Below, in pieces: positions 55,092 through 64,000 of a stretch of DNA of 64,000 bases (positions within the stretch are counted from its first letter, which is position 1; each line of letters opens with the position of its first letter). The position numbers and the translations under genes are program-made. The stretch covers positions 132,019,875 through 132,083,874 of the forward strand of contig CM034546.1 in the NCBI GenBank assembly GCA_020055645.1. The letters are read 5' to 3'. The DNA is from Tomocerus qinae (taxonomy: Eukaryota; Arthropoda; Collembola; Entomobryomorpha; Tomoceridae). Under the pieces are notes generated by a model. It saw nothing but the letters and a program-made list of their open reading frames with translations. It made no database searches and was not told the DNA's origin.

Positions 55092-55137
55092 TATATAAAC
55101 TCCATGCTTTACCTCAATAAACCATCAGTTGACAATT
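55092..55137 (+). promoter_or_regulatory. Promoter of the acidic gene: TATA box, initiator, shared 12-mer
   Basis: TATATAAA at 55092-55099 and TCAGTT at 55125-55130, 33 bp apart. CAGTTGACAATT at 55126-55137 is also found at 48859-48870. The first ATG of the spliced gene is 74 bp further on. Confidence 0.65.
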
Positions 55138-55210
55138 CAATTCCAAACTTGAAATATCAGTTAGAATTTGATTAAATTGTCCAGCTCTCTTGAATTCTTC
55201 AATTTTCAAC

Positions 55211-56274
55211 ATGAGTTTCATCAATCCAAGCAGCGAAAATTCCCTCAGTTCTATGGTAAATATTTTTTTGACTCTCTTGTGCATGTTCGTACTTGATTAT
55301 TATTTTTTTCAAAATGTTTTTTATTTTATTTACAGGACGAAGACATGGTTACACAAATTACACAAATGGAATCCCTGCTTAGTCGAAACTTAGAAGCTGA
55401 GTTTATGGAGCTGGACGATTCGAGCGACTTTGACCCAGAGGAACTACTAGCCGCCCTGAGGTTTTGGGGAGTCGTGGAACAGGAGGTAGTGCTTGTAAAA
55501 TCAGAAGAAGAAGAGGAAGCCGACGACAGAAGTGATCCAGAAGTCCAGACTAACGAACCTGTCCTGGAAGACGGCTACGAAGCTGATGATGAAGACGAAG
55601 AGGAGAAGCCGGACATCGAAGAAGTTAGTATCGTTGAAGCGGAAGTGACGGGTCCAGCTGCACACCATCTCCAGGAAAAGTGGAAGAAAATATACCACTG
55701 GGAGAGAGCCAATGCAGATCTTCAGTCTGGAGGAGTCTGTATTCCATACACCATGGAAGAAGAAGATGAGGAAATGGATTGGGAGGGACCACCATCCAAA
55801 AAGTGCCGGCTGGACAACTCCTCAACAGACGTTTCCATAGTTTATAGTGACCGGGAGCAATACACTTCCCAAGTTATTGAAGTTCAACCTTCCCCTGTGG
55901 ATGATTCTCTGGAGGTGACAACGGACATCAACGAGTATTTGGATGCACTTAGAAGACAGGCAGTTAACGCATTTACAGCACCGGGAAGACATGACGCAGA
56001 TCCTCGGTGGAACTTGTTTGACGAAGTGGACCTTGTTCCGGATCAATCTGGGATTCCCATGGAGGTTGATGGAGAAGAAATCGACCAGCCTTTGGTTGAG
56101 CCAATTCATATTCCGCCTCCTACTGACATTGATATAGAAGATTGTCACCTACCCCTTTTAAGGCTACATGAAAGACGGGCGGGCATCTTTAGAAACAGCT
56201 ATCCAATCCGAGTTGAAACACCTGATGGGACTCCGGAGCCGTTAGCCGCATCAACTCCTTATAATTCCGATTAA
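55211..56274 (+). CDS. Spliced acidic protein of the Polinton, unknown
   Basis: Exon 1 55211-55255, intron 55256-55335 (80 bp, ATG/GTAAAT ... TTTACAG/GAC), exon 2 55336-56274. The join is phase 0 and adds 18 codons to the long frame: 327 residues. The protein is strongly acidic (DDSSDFDPEEL, EADDEDEEEKPD) with a basic patch (PPSKKCRLD) that could be a nuclear signal. AATAAA is at 56318-56323. The combination suggests a nuclear regulator, for instance an activator expressed early from its own TATA promoter; this is inference. No family recognised. Introns are uncommon in virus-like Polinton genes, so the gene depends on host splicing. Confidence 0.8.
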
Positions 56275-56362
56275 TATATTTTTGTTGGTATGTATATAAT
56301 TTTCACATTTCAGATTCAATAAATAAAAGTATGTTTAAATATTACAAAATTTTCTATAATTG

Positions 56363-56741
56363 TCATATACAATTCATACATGGTATAGTCATTTGCATAT
56401 TATGTTCATATTTAAATATAGATTTGTCTGAGAACATAGGGATTATAATGTGGGCTTTAGAACATAGAGAAATGCATATGGGACTTAGAACATAGGGAAA
56501 AATACATGTGGGCCGGAGTACATAGGGATTTCCATGTGAGGTTAAGAACATAGGGATTTACATGTGAGGTTAAGAACATAGGGAGAATGCATGTTGGGCC
56601 TGAGTACATAGGGAAAAATGCATGTGGGCCGGAGTACATAGGGAAAATACATGTGGGCCTTAGTACATATACCTATCCATGTATAAGGAGTAGGGGCATA
56701 CCTTTCCATGTTAGGGCTCTTCCCCCCCCTCCCTTACTACT
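56363..56741 (-). repeat. Right terminal inverted repeat and extended 30-bp repeat array
   Basis: 56545-56741 is the inverted copy of the left terminus. The approximately 30-bp units (ACATAGGGAAAATACATGTG, GGCCGGAGTACATAGGGA) continue inward to about 56420, giving clearly more copies than on the left. The 6-bp target duplication follows at 56742-56747. Confidence 0.9.
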
Positions 56742-57843
56742 AATGTTCAAACTGTTTTTGTTGACAAGCTTTTGCTTAGATAGTATCAACAGTGAATACA
56801 TTTACCATTTTTATGTAAATATAATATTTTCCTACTAAACTAATGAATACAATCGTTTTCCTAGTTCACTTCTCCATGTCTAAGCATGTAGAGAAATGCA
56901 TTTAGGTAATCCATAGGTGAACAACAAATCTAAAATATTCCTTTTACTTTAAGATGCTTTAAGTTTGACATGTTTTGGAGGTTACTACTATTAATGTCTG
57001 TTAATGTGAGATATATAATGTAGGTAGTATATAAAGACGTATTAATAATCGGCAAAAGTGTATAAACTAGACTAGACTAGCATTAGAATATTTTATTATT
57101 TTTTCTTATGTACATTTGCTTCAAGTATATCGATATATCGAGTTTGACTTGCAAAACATGTTGACAGTTCACAAAATGACGTTAAATATTTTAAAGCAAC
57201 CTTTATTATAAATAAATCTTTCAACGAGTAAAACGATAACTATTGGTCATTTGAAATAGCATGTGGGTAAAGTTAACTATTGTCTTTGAGTATCGCCCAG
57301 TACAGCGTAAGAAAACACAATTTAAGTGAACAACATTATCTCTTCTCTATATAATAAAATTATTTATTTCTATGTCGCAGGATCTATCTATCTATGTATC
57401 TATCTACGCCATGGACAATGCGGCATTTTGCTGCAATGCACATGCGCGTATACAATGCATGTTTATTTCGAAATTAGACAATGTTAATATGCATTATCAT
57501 TTTGAAATTCAGCAATAGTACTGGGGGCCTATCACTACTAAAGGTATTATTATAACATCAAAACAAAAATAAAAATTTACATAAGATGATTATTTTGTGT
57601 GTGATGGAAATGATTAGCGAAAGGGAACATTTCGTAATGATTGTAATGAGGGTATTAATCAGCATTTCAAAACTTCTAATAATTCAAATTGGTTCTGTTA
57701 AATCGACAAACTTATTTAGGATTTTTTAGTAGAGCTGGTTTTCCCTTTTTATTACCCCCTTGATTCATTTGTGCCAGCTTGCACACCTTATTGTAGGATT
57801 AAATAACAGTACTGGGGGACACAATTTATCCTTCAAAAATATT
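56742..57843. repeat. Right half of the receptor-flank repeat and segmental duplication
   Basis: AATGTTCAAACTGTTTTTGT continues the sequence interrupted at 41303 and parallels 35499 onward. Blocks at 56860-57300 match 35620-36020 and 36590-37020. A (ATCT)n microsatellite is near 57387. 57540-57840 has nothing recognisable. Confidence 0.8.
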
Positions 57844-57845
57844 TA

Positions 57846-58519
57846 CCGTATGTATCGATATAATTCCCCTCATCGAGATAGTTTCCCGCCCGTAAATGTC
57901 AGCATTTGAAACTATAATTCCCCATTTCGAATCAATTCCCTGGTCAAAATTTAGGGCATTTGGTGCACTGACAGTAAGTACATACTTAAGGAAGAATATT
58001 GGTATTGAAAGGTAGAATAGTTGCAGTCCACAGTAAATCTGAAATGGCAGAAGGAGGAGAACAACGATTATATTTGACTCCAAGAAGACCCAGTGCATAT
58101 ATATCTCGATAACTTTTAAATTGAAAGCTATCAAATTAAGTGAAGAAACTTCCATTATCAGCGCCAGTAAACACGGAGGGAACAAGGAAGCCTGGGATAA
58201 CATTCCTAAAGTTGTAATAAAAAATTCCTTTTATTCTTGCGGAATTCTTGATGCTGTGGATGGAAGTGAGGATCATTTCATCACCGCCTTTAAACCAGGC
58301 AAAGATTGCAGTGAAAGACTGGAAAGTTTAAAGCAGTGCAATCACAAATGGAACACCCATTGATTAAGGAGGATGACATTTTGCTGCCCTCGGACGATGA
58401 TGATATGGATGTACATATCAAGGAACCTATGGAAGCATTACTGTCCTCCATCGATTTTTCTTAGACAAAAAGTGGCCATGAAAGTATCATTCCCCCGAGG
58501 TACTAATTCGATAAATACG
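57846..58519 (+). mobile_element. pogo-like DNA transposon relic with TA target site
   Basis: Left end TA/CCGTATGTATCGATATAATT, right end TAATTCGATAAATACG/TA. The same terminus (CCGTATTAATCGA) recurs at 62606 and, inverted, at 63000 and 63927. Inside, 58121-58363 encodes the C-terminal signature of pogo/Tigger transposases (VVIKNSFYSCGILDAVDGSE). An acidic tail follows at 58376-58465. The catalytic domain is gone: an internally deleted, dead copy. Confidence 0.7.
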
Positions 58520-59867
58520 TAATCATAAGTTGTACTCATGGGATTTGTACGTTTTTCCAAAATCCCTGGGGGAATCTTATTTTTCTTATTTTAAATGGGA
58601 GCTATTTGGTCTTTCATTGTCCCCTGTGTTTGATGCTACGATCTACAGTTATTGTTGTAGTTTAGTAAATTCCTTTTTATCAGGAAGTGGAAACTGCAGT
58701 TAATTTTTCTAAAATAAAAGTATATTTAAATTATTGTATTTGCAAATTTCATAACCTTAGGAAAATGAGTTTTTTCTGAATTGTTTTTATTACTGTGATT
58801 GGTGGCCTGCTGAATTTCTCTTGAGTGCTAGGTTCGCTCCTTAGTTGGGTTCACTAGTCTACTATAAACACATTCTACTACAAACACAATCAAAATTGAA
58901 GATGATGTTAGTTTTGAAGTAATCACATAACAGATCTCAACATAGAAGTTGCATTTTGAAACCTGATGTTAGAAAAAGCATAGCAGGTATACGGACTTGC
59001 ACATTGCTCATTTTAGGGACTTCACCCAAATGTAAACTCCTTAACTTTTTATTAGATAGATTAGTGAAAAGTTAAGTTTCGAAATTTCTTGTCATTTAAT
59101 TCTATTACCTTCTATGTAATGAAAATGAGATGTACAAATGGCTAGAACACAAACATAGCTCCAGACATACTCCACAGGTGGATACCTTCCCTATTCTCTA
59201 CTTTATATTGCCATTCATACGCCTAACCCATACTTCCCATTTTTGTAGTTTTACTTTGTATTCCAATGAATACTCGAAGGATACAATGACTTAGGTAGAG
59301 ACTTGAATCTATAAAGACTTGGTAGTGTAGTGATGAGTAAATAGAAATAGGAATACTAAAGATGAGTACGGGTATTGTTTTACTGAGAAAACTGAGAAAT
59401 TCCTAGTAAATTCTCACAACTTTGGCGTCTTTTGCCTACACCAACTGAGCATAGCTTTTAATTTTAGTTGATTTAATTCAATCAAGAGTCTGTCTGGTAG
59501 CATGCTTTTATGATACGCAGTTCAATAACAAGTCAATAACAATATATAGACAAACTTCAATATAATATCATTATAAATTAATGCATTATAATATAATTGA
59601 TAGAATAGAAGGCTCCAAGACTGGTTCAAGATAATATTAATAGTTTATTAGTGTATAAGAAATATACAATCGACAACGGCCGAGGTAGTTTTATTTAGAA
59701 TAAACTGTTGGCAAACAGGCATATACGCAGGATCGAAGTGGGAGATTTTTAAAAACATTTCTGGTGGTGTGGTTGTCCAATAGAATTACTAATACTATAT
59801 ACACTATATAACATAGAAAGGACATGCCCTATCTGCCTGTGTTATAAGCTTTTCCATCATGTACCTT
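58520..59867. other. No gene; part of segmental duplication
   Basis: 59067-59350 matches 37090-37370 (same orientation) and the inverse of 36112-36408. 59440-59690 matches about 37430-37680 (TCTGGTAGCATGCTTTT..., AGTCAATAACAA..., ATACAATCGACAAC). 58520-59060 has nothing recognisable. Confidence 0.5.
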
Positions 59868-60055
59868 TATTTATCCTTGAAGGCATTTTATATTCATTGG
59901 TCGGTTGCAAAGTACAGCCCCGAGACGCGGGAATATAAATATCTGCTATGCCTAAGCATCACAAATATTCATATTCCAGCGTCTTGGGGCTATACCTTAA
60001 CCTCGCGGTTATTTCTTCAAGGATAAAACAAGGTGTCTCACGAATCAAACAATAA
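59868..60055. repeat. Foldback element
   Basis: TTTATCCTTGAAG near 59870 pairs with CTTCAAGGATAAA near 60018. ACAGCCCCGAGACGCGGGAA near 59915 pairs with TTCCAGCGTCTTGGGGCT near 59974. The arms are long but imperfect, about 60 bp each. Probably a MITE or decayed foldback transposon. Confidence 0.65.
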
Positions 60056-62603
60056 AATTATGGGCTGGATGTCTTCTCTATTATCTCTATTGATTGTCCT
60101 TCGATAATAATATGCAATATTTTTGGAACGACGTAACTTGTTTAAAATCTGCTTTTTGCATATGGTAGCACATGTATTCAGCCACAATCAGTTATCATTA
60201 AAATCAAGGTAGACTGATTCCCGCACCCTACTCCCCCTTACTCTCCCAGTATCAGACGGGTTCTGTAGAGAAAGTCCTATAAGAGAGTTTGAACTTTTAT
60301 ATGGGACTTTCTTTTGAATTAGTCCCATTCCGGAGTCCCATTCCCGTCACAGATCAAACTGCTGGTAGTTATGGATATCCACCCTTCAGGAGTCAATTAA
60401 CACCAAGCTAAATAATGATATCTTGTCGCTTTTGTGGATTCCTCTATAAAACGTTTATTCCAAATTGATTACTCAGCATGTGTCAACATCCAGAACTCAA
60501 TCAATTCCACTCACTACGCCATCTAAAATCTAGAGTTATAGTAGGAAAATCTTTGGTCCAAAAGTCTGGGCGACAGTTAATGGTATCGGTAATGTGAGTC
60601 AATGAGATAGACATTATATAGTAGGAGGCGCCAATTAATTCTCCTGTCAAGTTTTTAATTGTATTTGGAAATATCGCTGTTGCAGCTCCGCTACGCTACT
60701 GTTTTCGTCCCATCCACACTATTATTCTTCCAGGTTAACCTATTATATCTATCTTCCTTGATTCCACTGTAGATTCCATGGTAAAATGTTTATTCCAATT
60801 AATGAACGTCTATTATTCACCATGGGAGTGTCAACATGTAGAACTCAGTCAATTCCGCACCAGGTGACTATAATGAACGTCTATTATTCACCATGTAAGT
60901 GTTTATATGCTATCTTGTTGATTTTATAGATTCCACTGTGATTCCACGATAAAATGTTTATTCCAAATAATGAACGCCTATTCTTCACCGTGTGAGTGTC
61001 AACATGCAGAACTCAATCAATTCCGCACTAGGTGACTGTAAAGCTGGAAAGAATCGAGTGTCACGATTAGGATTATACCCGATTAATAATTTTTGGATTG
61101 CAATACAAATTGAATATATGAAGTATTGTGATTTAAACAATACCTAAATAGTTATTTGTGATAATGGTTGTTAACTGCACTCACCACTGATGAATCTCAC
61201 ACGTGTATTTATAATGAAGTGACGATGGACGACCATTTCCATTATATTTTGACAATTTTCACGTTAAAATGTTTCAAACTCTTATATTTTCACAATATTT
61301 ACGATAAAATGTTTCAAACTGTATTTAACTAATCACAATGGGCAAAAATCCTCTTTTTTCGCCAATCTTCACTTTTGGGTTACAATGCAGTAACAATATT
61401 GTTGCAATGAAACGAAAATTGTATTCAACTAATCGTTGCACTAAAGAGAAGCTATTTTATATTGCATTTGTCTATCCGCAGTTACAGAGCATGTTAATAC
61501 CATCGCGGTGTGTAGTCTCTTAGATAGAACAGCTCATCCACAGTCATCTATGCTACTACGTTGCCTGTCTCACCTGCTGTACTACTACTGTCTGCCTCGC
61601 CTTCTGTATTTATATAATTTCCACAAACCAGGGGATGTATCAAATTAGAATTCTAATGATAACTGGTTGCTCCTGAATATATATTCTACCATATGCAAAA
61701 AACAGATTTGTAATAAGTTATGCCACTGCAAAGATATACTTGCTCCTTACCAATAGTGGACGACCAGACGGTCGGCAGAGTGACAGCGACAAATTTATAA
61801 GGATACTACGTAAACTTCGATCCATAATATTATTATGCTCTCTTTCTCTGTTTAAATACAGACAGGAGACAGGCAAATATTGATAATGCTAATGTCTTGT
61901 TGGTTATACAGTTTTTTATTCGTCACTACGTAATATAATAGGGCTAATGGAACGACCTGGATTTTTACCATTCCTTTCCTAATACTCTTAACGGCGTATA
62001 TATGTGACCATTAAATAATTTTAACATTGAAATTTACAATCCCTTACAGAGACTTTGACGTCAGTGTAGTATTCTTGCAAAATCTCACAGCTAACAGAGA
62101 CAGTTCCATATTATCATATATCATATCATAATAGATTGTATAGGTGCTCAATTAAAATTATAATAATAATTAAAAAAATATTCTAAAATACTCTAAAAAA
62201 TTAAACAATTCTTATGAGTACATTTCTAATAATATCGGCACTATTTCGCTATTTTTCTATCTGCGACTTCTTTCACCATGGGCCGTTTACCTTCAATACT
62301 AGACATTGTGAAGTTGTTCAAAATAGAAATCGAGTTAGGGTGTGGCACGCTTTAAACGTAGGATGTCTTCTAGTTTTAGTCTATGTGACCTCATTCCTTG
62401 TTACCCAGATTTTCTGCTCACCTCCACCCTACGGACTTGAATAAATTTAGGAAAATATGGCTCTCCAAATGTTTAGTTCCCCATATAGAAATAGTTCCCC
62501 ACCCTAAAATCCTAAATTAAAGACATAATAACCATATTATTATACAAATCAAATCAGTGAATCTGGAATTATATAGCCAGTGCATCTGTACCCTGTCAGT
62601 GCA
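60056..62603. other. Repeats without genes
   Basis: A block around GTTTATTCCAAATNATGAACG ... CACCATGNNAGTGTCAACAT ... GAACTCANTCAATTCC recurs near 60449, 60788, 60875 and 60953. The stretch of about 59700-61850 interrupts the segmental duplication relative to 37700. From 61857 to 62160 the duplication resumes (AAATACAGACAGGAG...). Frames at 61338 and 62214 look random. Confidence 0.45.
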
Positions 62604-62605
62604 TA

Positions 62606-63000
62606 CCGTATTAATCGAATTAATTCTGTTATTGTTTGGTCTTTTTTTAGCTCTTGAAAACGAAGATAATCGAAATAGTTAACCAGATGGTGAATTATTT
62701 CGATACGGAGAATTATTTTACAAACCGTCAATTTTTATTGAAATCCGGGTACATAGAAAAGTAAATTGTACCTCGACTATCATATTCCCCATTATGGGGA
62801 CTGGGGTTAAATAAATTTGCACTCAAATATACCCACAACCTGACCTCACCTACTGAAACTTAGATTGGGATGGGTAATTATTTTGATACGGAGAATTATT
62901 TCTCAAAGGCTATTATTTTGCCCTTGAAAACGATAAAAATCGAAATAGTTACCCGGGGGGAGCACTATTTCAATACGGAGAATTAATTCGATTAATACGG
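62606..63000. mobile_element. Non-autonomous pogo-like MITE, 395 bp, TA target duplication
   Basis: Left end CCGTATTAATCGAATTAATT, right end AATTAATTCGATTAATACGG: perfect inverted repeats of about 24 bp, flanked by TA (62604-62605, 63001-63002). Internal GATACGGAGAATTATTT words are directly repeated. No coding capacity. Confidence 0.8.
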
Positions 63001-63479
63001 TATGTGCCAACCAGTGTACAAAATACTATTTACCACTTTGGTAAGTGATTTTTAATGGTATTTAATGTTATTACCACCACCAAACATTGGTGGTAAATGA
63101 TAGAGCTGGTAAGAAATTGTAACAAATAGTTTTATTTAAATTACGTACACAGTTTTGAATAAAATTCGACACTAATACATAAAATACCGTTTCAGCTGAC
63201 GATTGTCGTCCTAAATTGACTGTCCAACTTGTGTGTTAATTAACCCAAAGGGGTCAACTAATTAGGAAAAAATCATCCTTACTAACTTAATGAATAATTG
63301 ATTTTAATTACAAGTCGTTTAAATGAGTGTTTCACTACTTCAGTGAACATCCTTCTTTATAAGTTTGGTGTAAAGTGTGTGTTATTATTTGATAACCTGA
63401 ATTTGGCTCAGTGGCGTCGGAATGTTACAAACAAATCCAGGCTCTCACACAAACGAAAATAAATAATATTATATTCTCG

Positions 63480-63615
63480 GCTTGACCAACTTATTCATAA
63501 AAGGTGTAGCATGAGTGGGAGACTTCCAACTCATATTCCTAACTGGTGTAGCATAAGTAGGAAACTTCCAACTCATATTCCTAAAAGGTGTAGCATAAGT
63601 GGGAGACTTCCAAAT
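63480..63615 (+). repeat. Three tandem copies of a roughly 51-bp unit
   Basis: The unit GGTGTAGCATAAGTGGGAGA, followed by CTTCCAACTCATATTCCTAA, occurs three times with few differences. 63003-63479 before it has nothing recognisable. Confidence 0.8.
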
Positions 63616-63627
63616 CAAGTTTGTATA

Positions 63628-63927
63628 GAATGACGAGGATGACGAAGAAATTAATGTTGATCTAACCGAACCTATTGACGTATCACTATCCTCTGACGAC
63701 GACGTTGAAATCTAAATTCCTACTTATATGCTCATTCGCTATATTTACAATTTAATTTTGCTTTGATATAATACAAAAAGTTGACATTGAAATTTTTTAA
63801 TTTGCCTTTCGAAATATAGTTCCCCATATCATAATAACTCCCCATGTGGGGAACTATATGAATATTTTTGACCAGAAAATGGTCTCCAAATGGGAGTTCC
63901 CCTGGGGAACTAAATCGATTAATACGG
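63628..63927 (+). mobile_element. 3' fragment of a pogo-like transposon
   Basis: 63628-63714 encodes an acidic tail ending in a stop (DEDDEEINVDLTEPIDVSLS), like the tail after the transposase signature at 58376. 63790-63900 has AGTTCCCC-type words, and the right terminus ATCGATTAATACGG ends at 63927 before TA. The left end was not found. The last 70 bp of the window resume the segmental duplication (compare 38200-38240). Confidence 0.6.
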
Positions 63928-64000
63928 TATATATTTATACATATCATTAACGAGAGACGCTAATATTATCGCAAGTCAAAGTAACACCCTAAACTTCCTG

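Larger units (their letters stand above)
41304..56741 (+). mobile_element. Complete Polinton/Maverick DNA transposon, 15,438 bp
   Basis: Termini AGTAGTAAGGG...CCCTTACTACT, terminal inverted repeats of about 200 bp, and a 6-bp duplication AATGTT: all canonical Polinton traits. Genes: minor capsid, major capsid, protease, integrase, packaging ATPase, protein-primed DNA polymerase B, plus small and unknown genes. The left part (41957-45011) and middle (46209-51173) are mostly plus strand; two small genes, ATPase and polymerase are minus. Protease and polymerase are frameshifted, integrase has a stop codon, and the 48924-50448 gene is frameshifted. Capsid genes are intact. The near-perfect inverted repeats suggest a fairly recent arrival. 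Confidence 0.96.

Noticed and set aside
56363..56741. CRISPR-like array of regular 30-bp repeats
   Set aside because: Units are directly adjacent without unique spacers, lie in a transposon terminus, and occur inverted at the other end; the DNA is eukaryotic.
62214..62444. Plus-strand ORF with a hydrophobic end
   Set aside because: It overlaps the end of the segmental duplication and has no conserved feature; the duplicate near 38150 does not keep the frame.

Overview
The window is AT-rich eukaryotic DNA. Protein-coding introns are bounded by GT-AG, TATA boxes sit about 30 bp upstream of TCAGT initiators, and the content (C2H2 zinc-finger gene with a ZAD-like N terminus, tandem 7TM gustatory-receptor-like genes, env-bearing Ty3/gypsy element, Polinton, pogo and hAT/MITE relics) points to an arthropod. 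A springtail or other basal hexapod is my guess only. No rRNA or convincing tRNA gene was seen.

Region 1 (1-11368) is one env-containing Ty3/gypsy LTR retrotransposon. The window opens inside its 5' LTR. It has a tRNA-Tyr type primer binding site, Gag with a stop codon exactly at the first zinc-knuckle cysteine, a GGGAAAC -1 frameshift heptamer in the gag/pol overlap, protease-RT-RNase H-integrase with one frameshift, a strong splice acceptor directly before an accessory ORF with two CCHC fingers, an Env with a furin site, a purine tract, and a 675-bp 3' LTR. The 313 visible bases of the two LTRs look identical, so the insertion seems young although its genes are broken.

Region 2 (11369-26250) is gene-poor. 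It holds a Polinton-type integrase relic, a seven-exon zinc-finger gene on the minus strand (15218-18223), a 415-bp MITE with a 9-bp target duplication, a compact TATA/Inr transcription unit ending in a perfect hairpin, two diverged copies of an unexplained duplicated block, and a single-exon secreted protein of 737 residues with seven 17-residue mucin-like repeats.

Region 3 (26778-30027) is a 15-exon gene on the plus strand. I reconstructed it base by base: a signal-peptide exon, 13 mini-exons of 41-60 nt joined by phase-2 introns (five tandemly duplicated A/B exon pairs with a period near 340 bp), and a terminal exon with the stop. It predicts a 284-residue secreted proline-rich repeat protein. 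I do not recognise the family, and this is the best candidate for something undescribed.

Region 4 (about 32.8-64 kb) is a segmentally duplicated chemoreceptor neighbourhood. It has one frameshifted copy (33.7-35.3 kb), one intact three-exon copy of 404 residues (39.7-41.1 kb), and repeated non-coding flanks. A complete 15.4-kb Polinton/Maverick (41304-56741) is inserted in one flank. It has AG...CT termini, about 200-bp terminal inverted repeats and a 6-bp AATGTT target duplication, and two unoccupied paralogous sites lie in the same window. Its genes are penton-like minor capsid, double jelly-roll major capsid with a fused core-like N terminus, adenain-like protease, two small minus-strand proteins, retroviral-type integrase, several unknown genes, a PPxY membrane protein, packaging ATPase, protein-primed DNA polymerase B and a spliced acidic protein. 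Protease, integrase, polymerase and one unknown gene are interrupted, so this copy is probably dead. Downstream (56.7-64 kb) are the second half of the segmental duplication, pogo-like transposon relics and tandem repeats.
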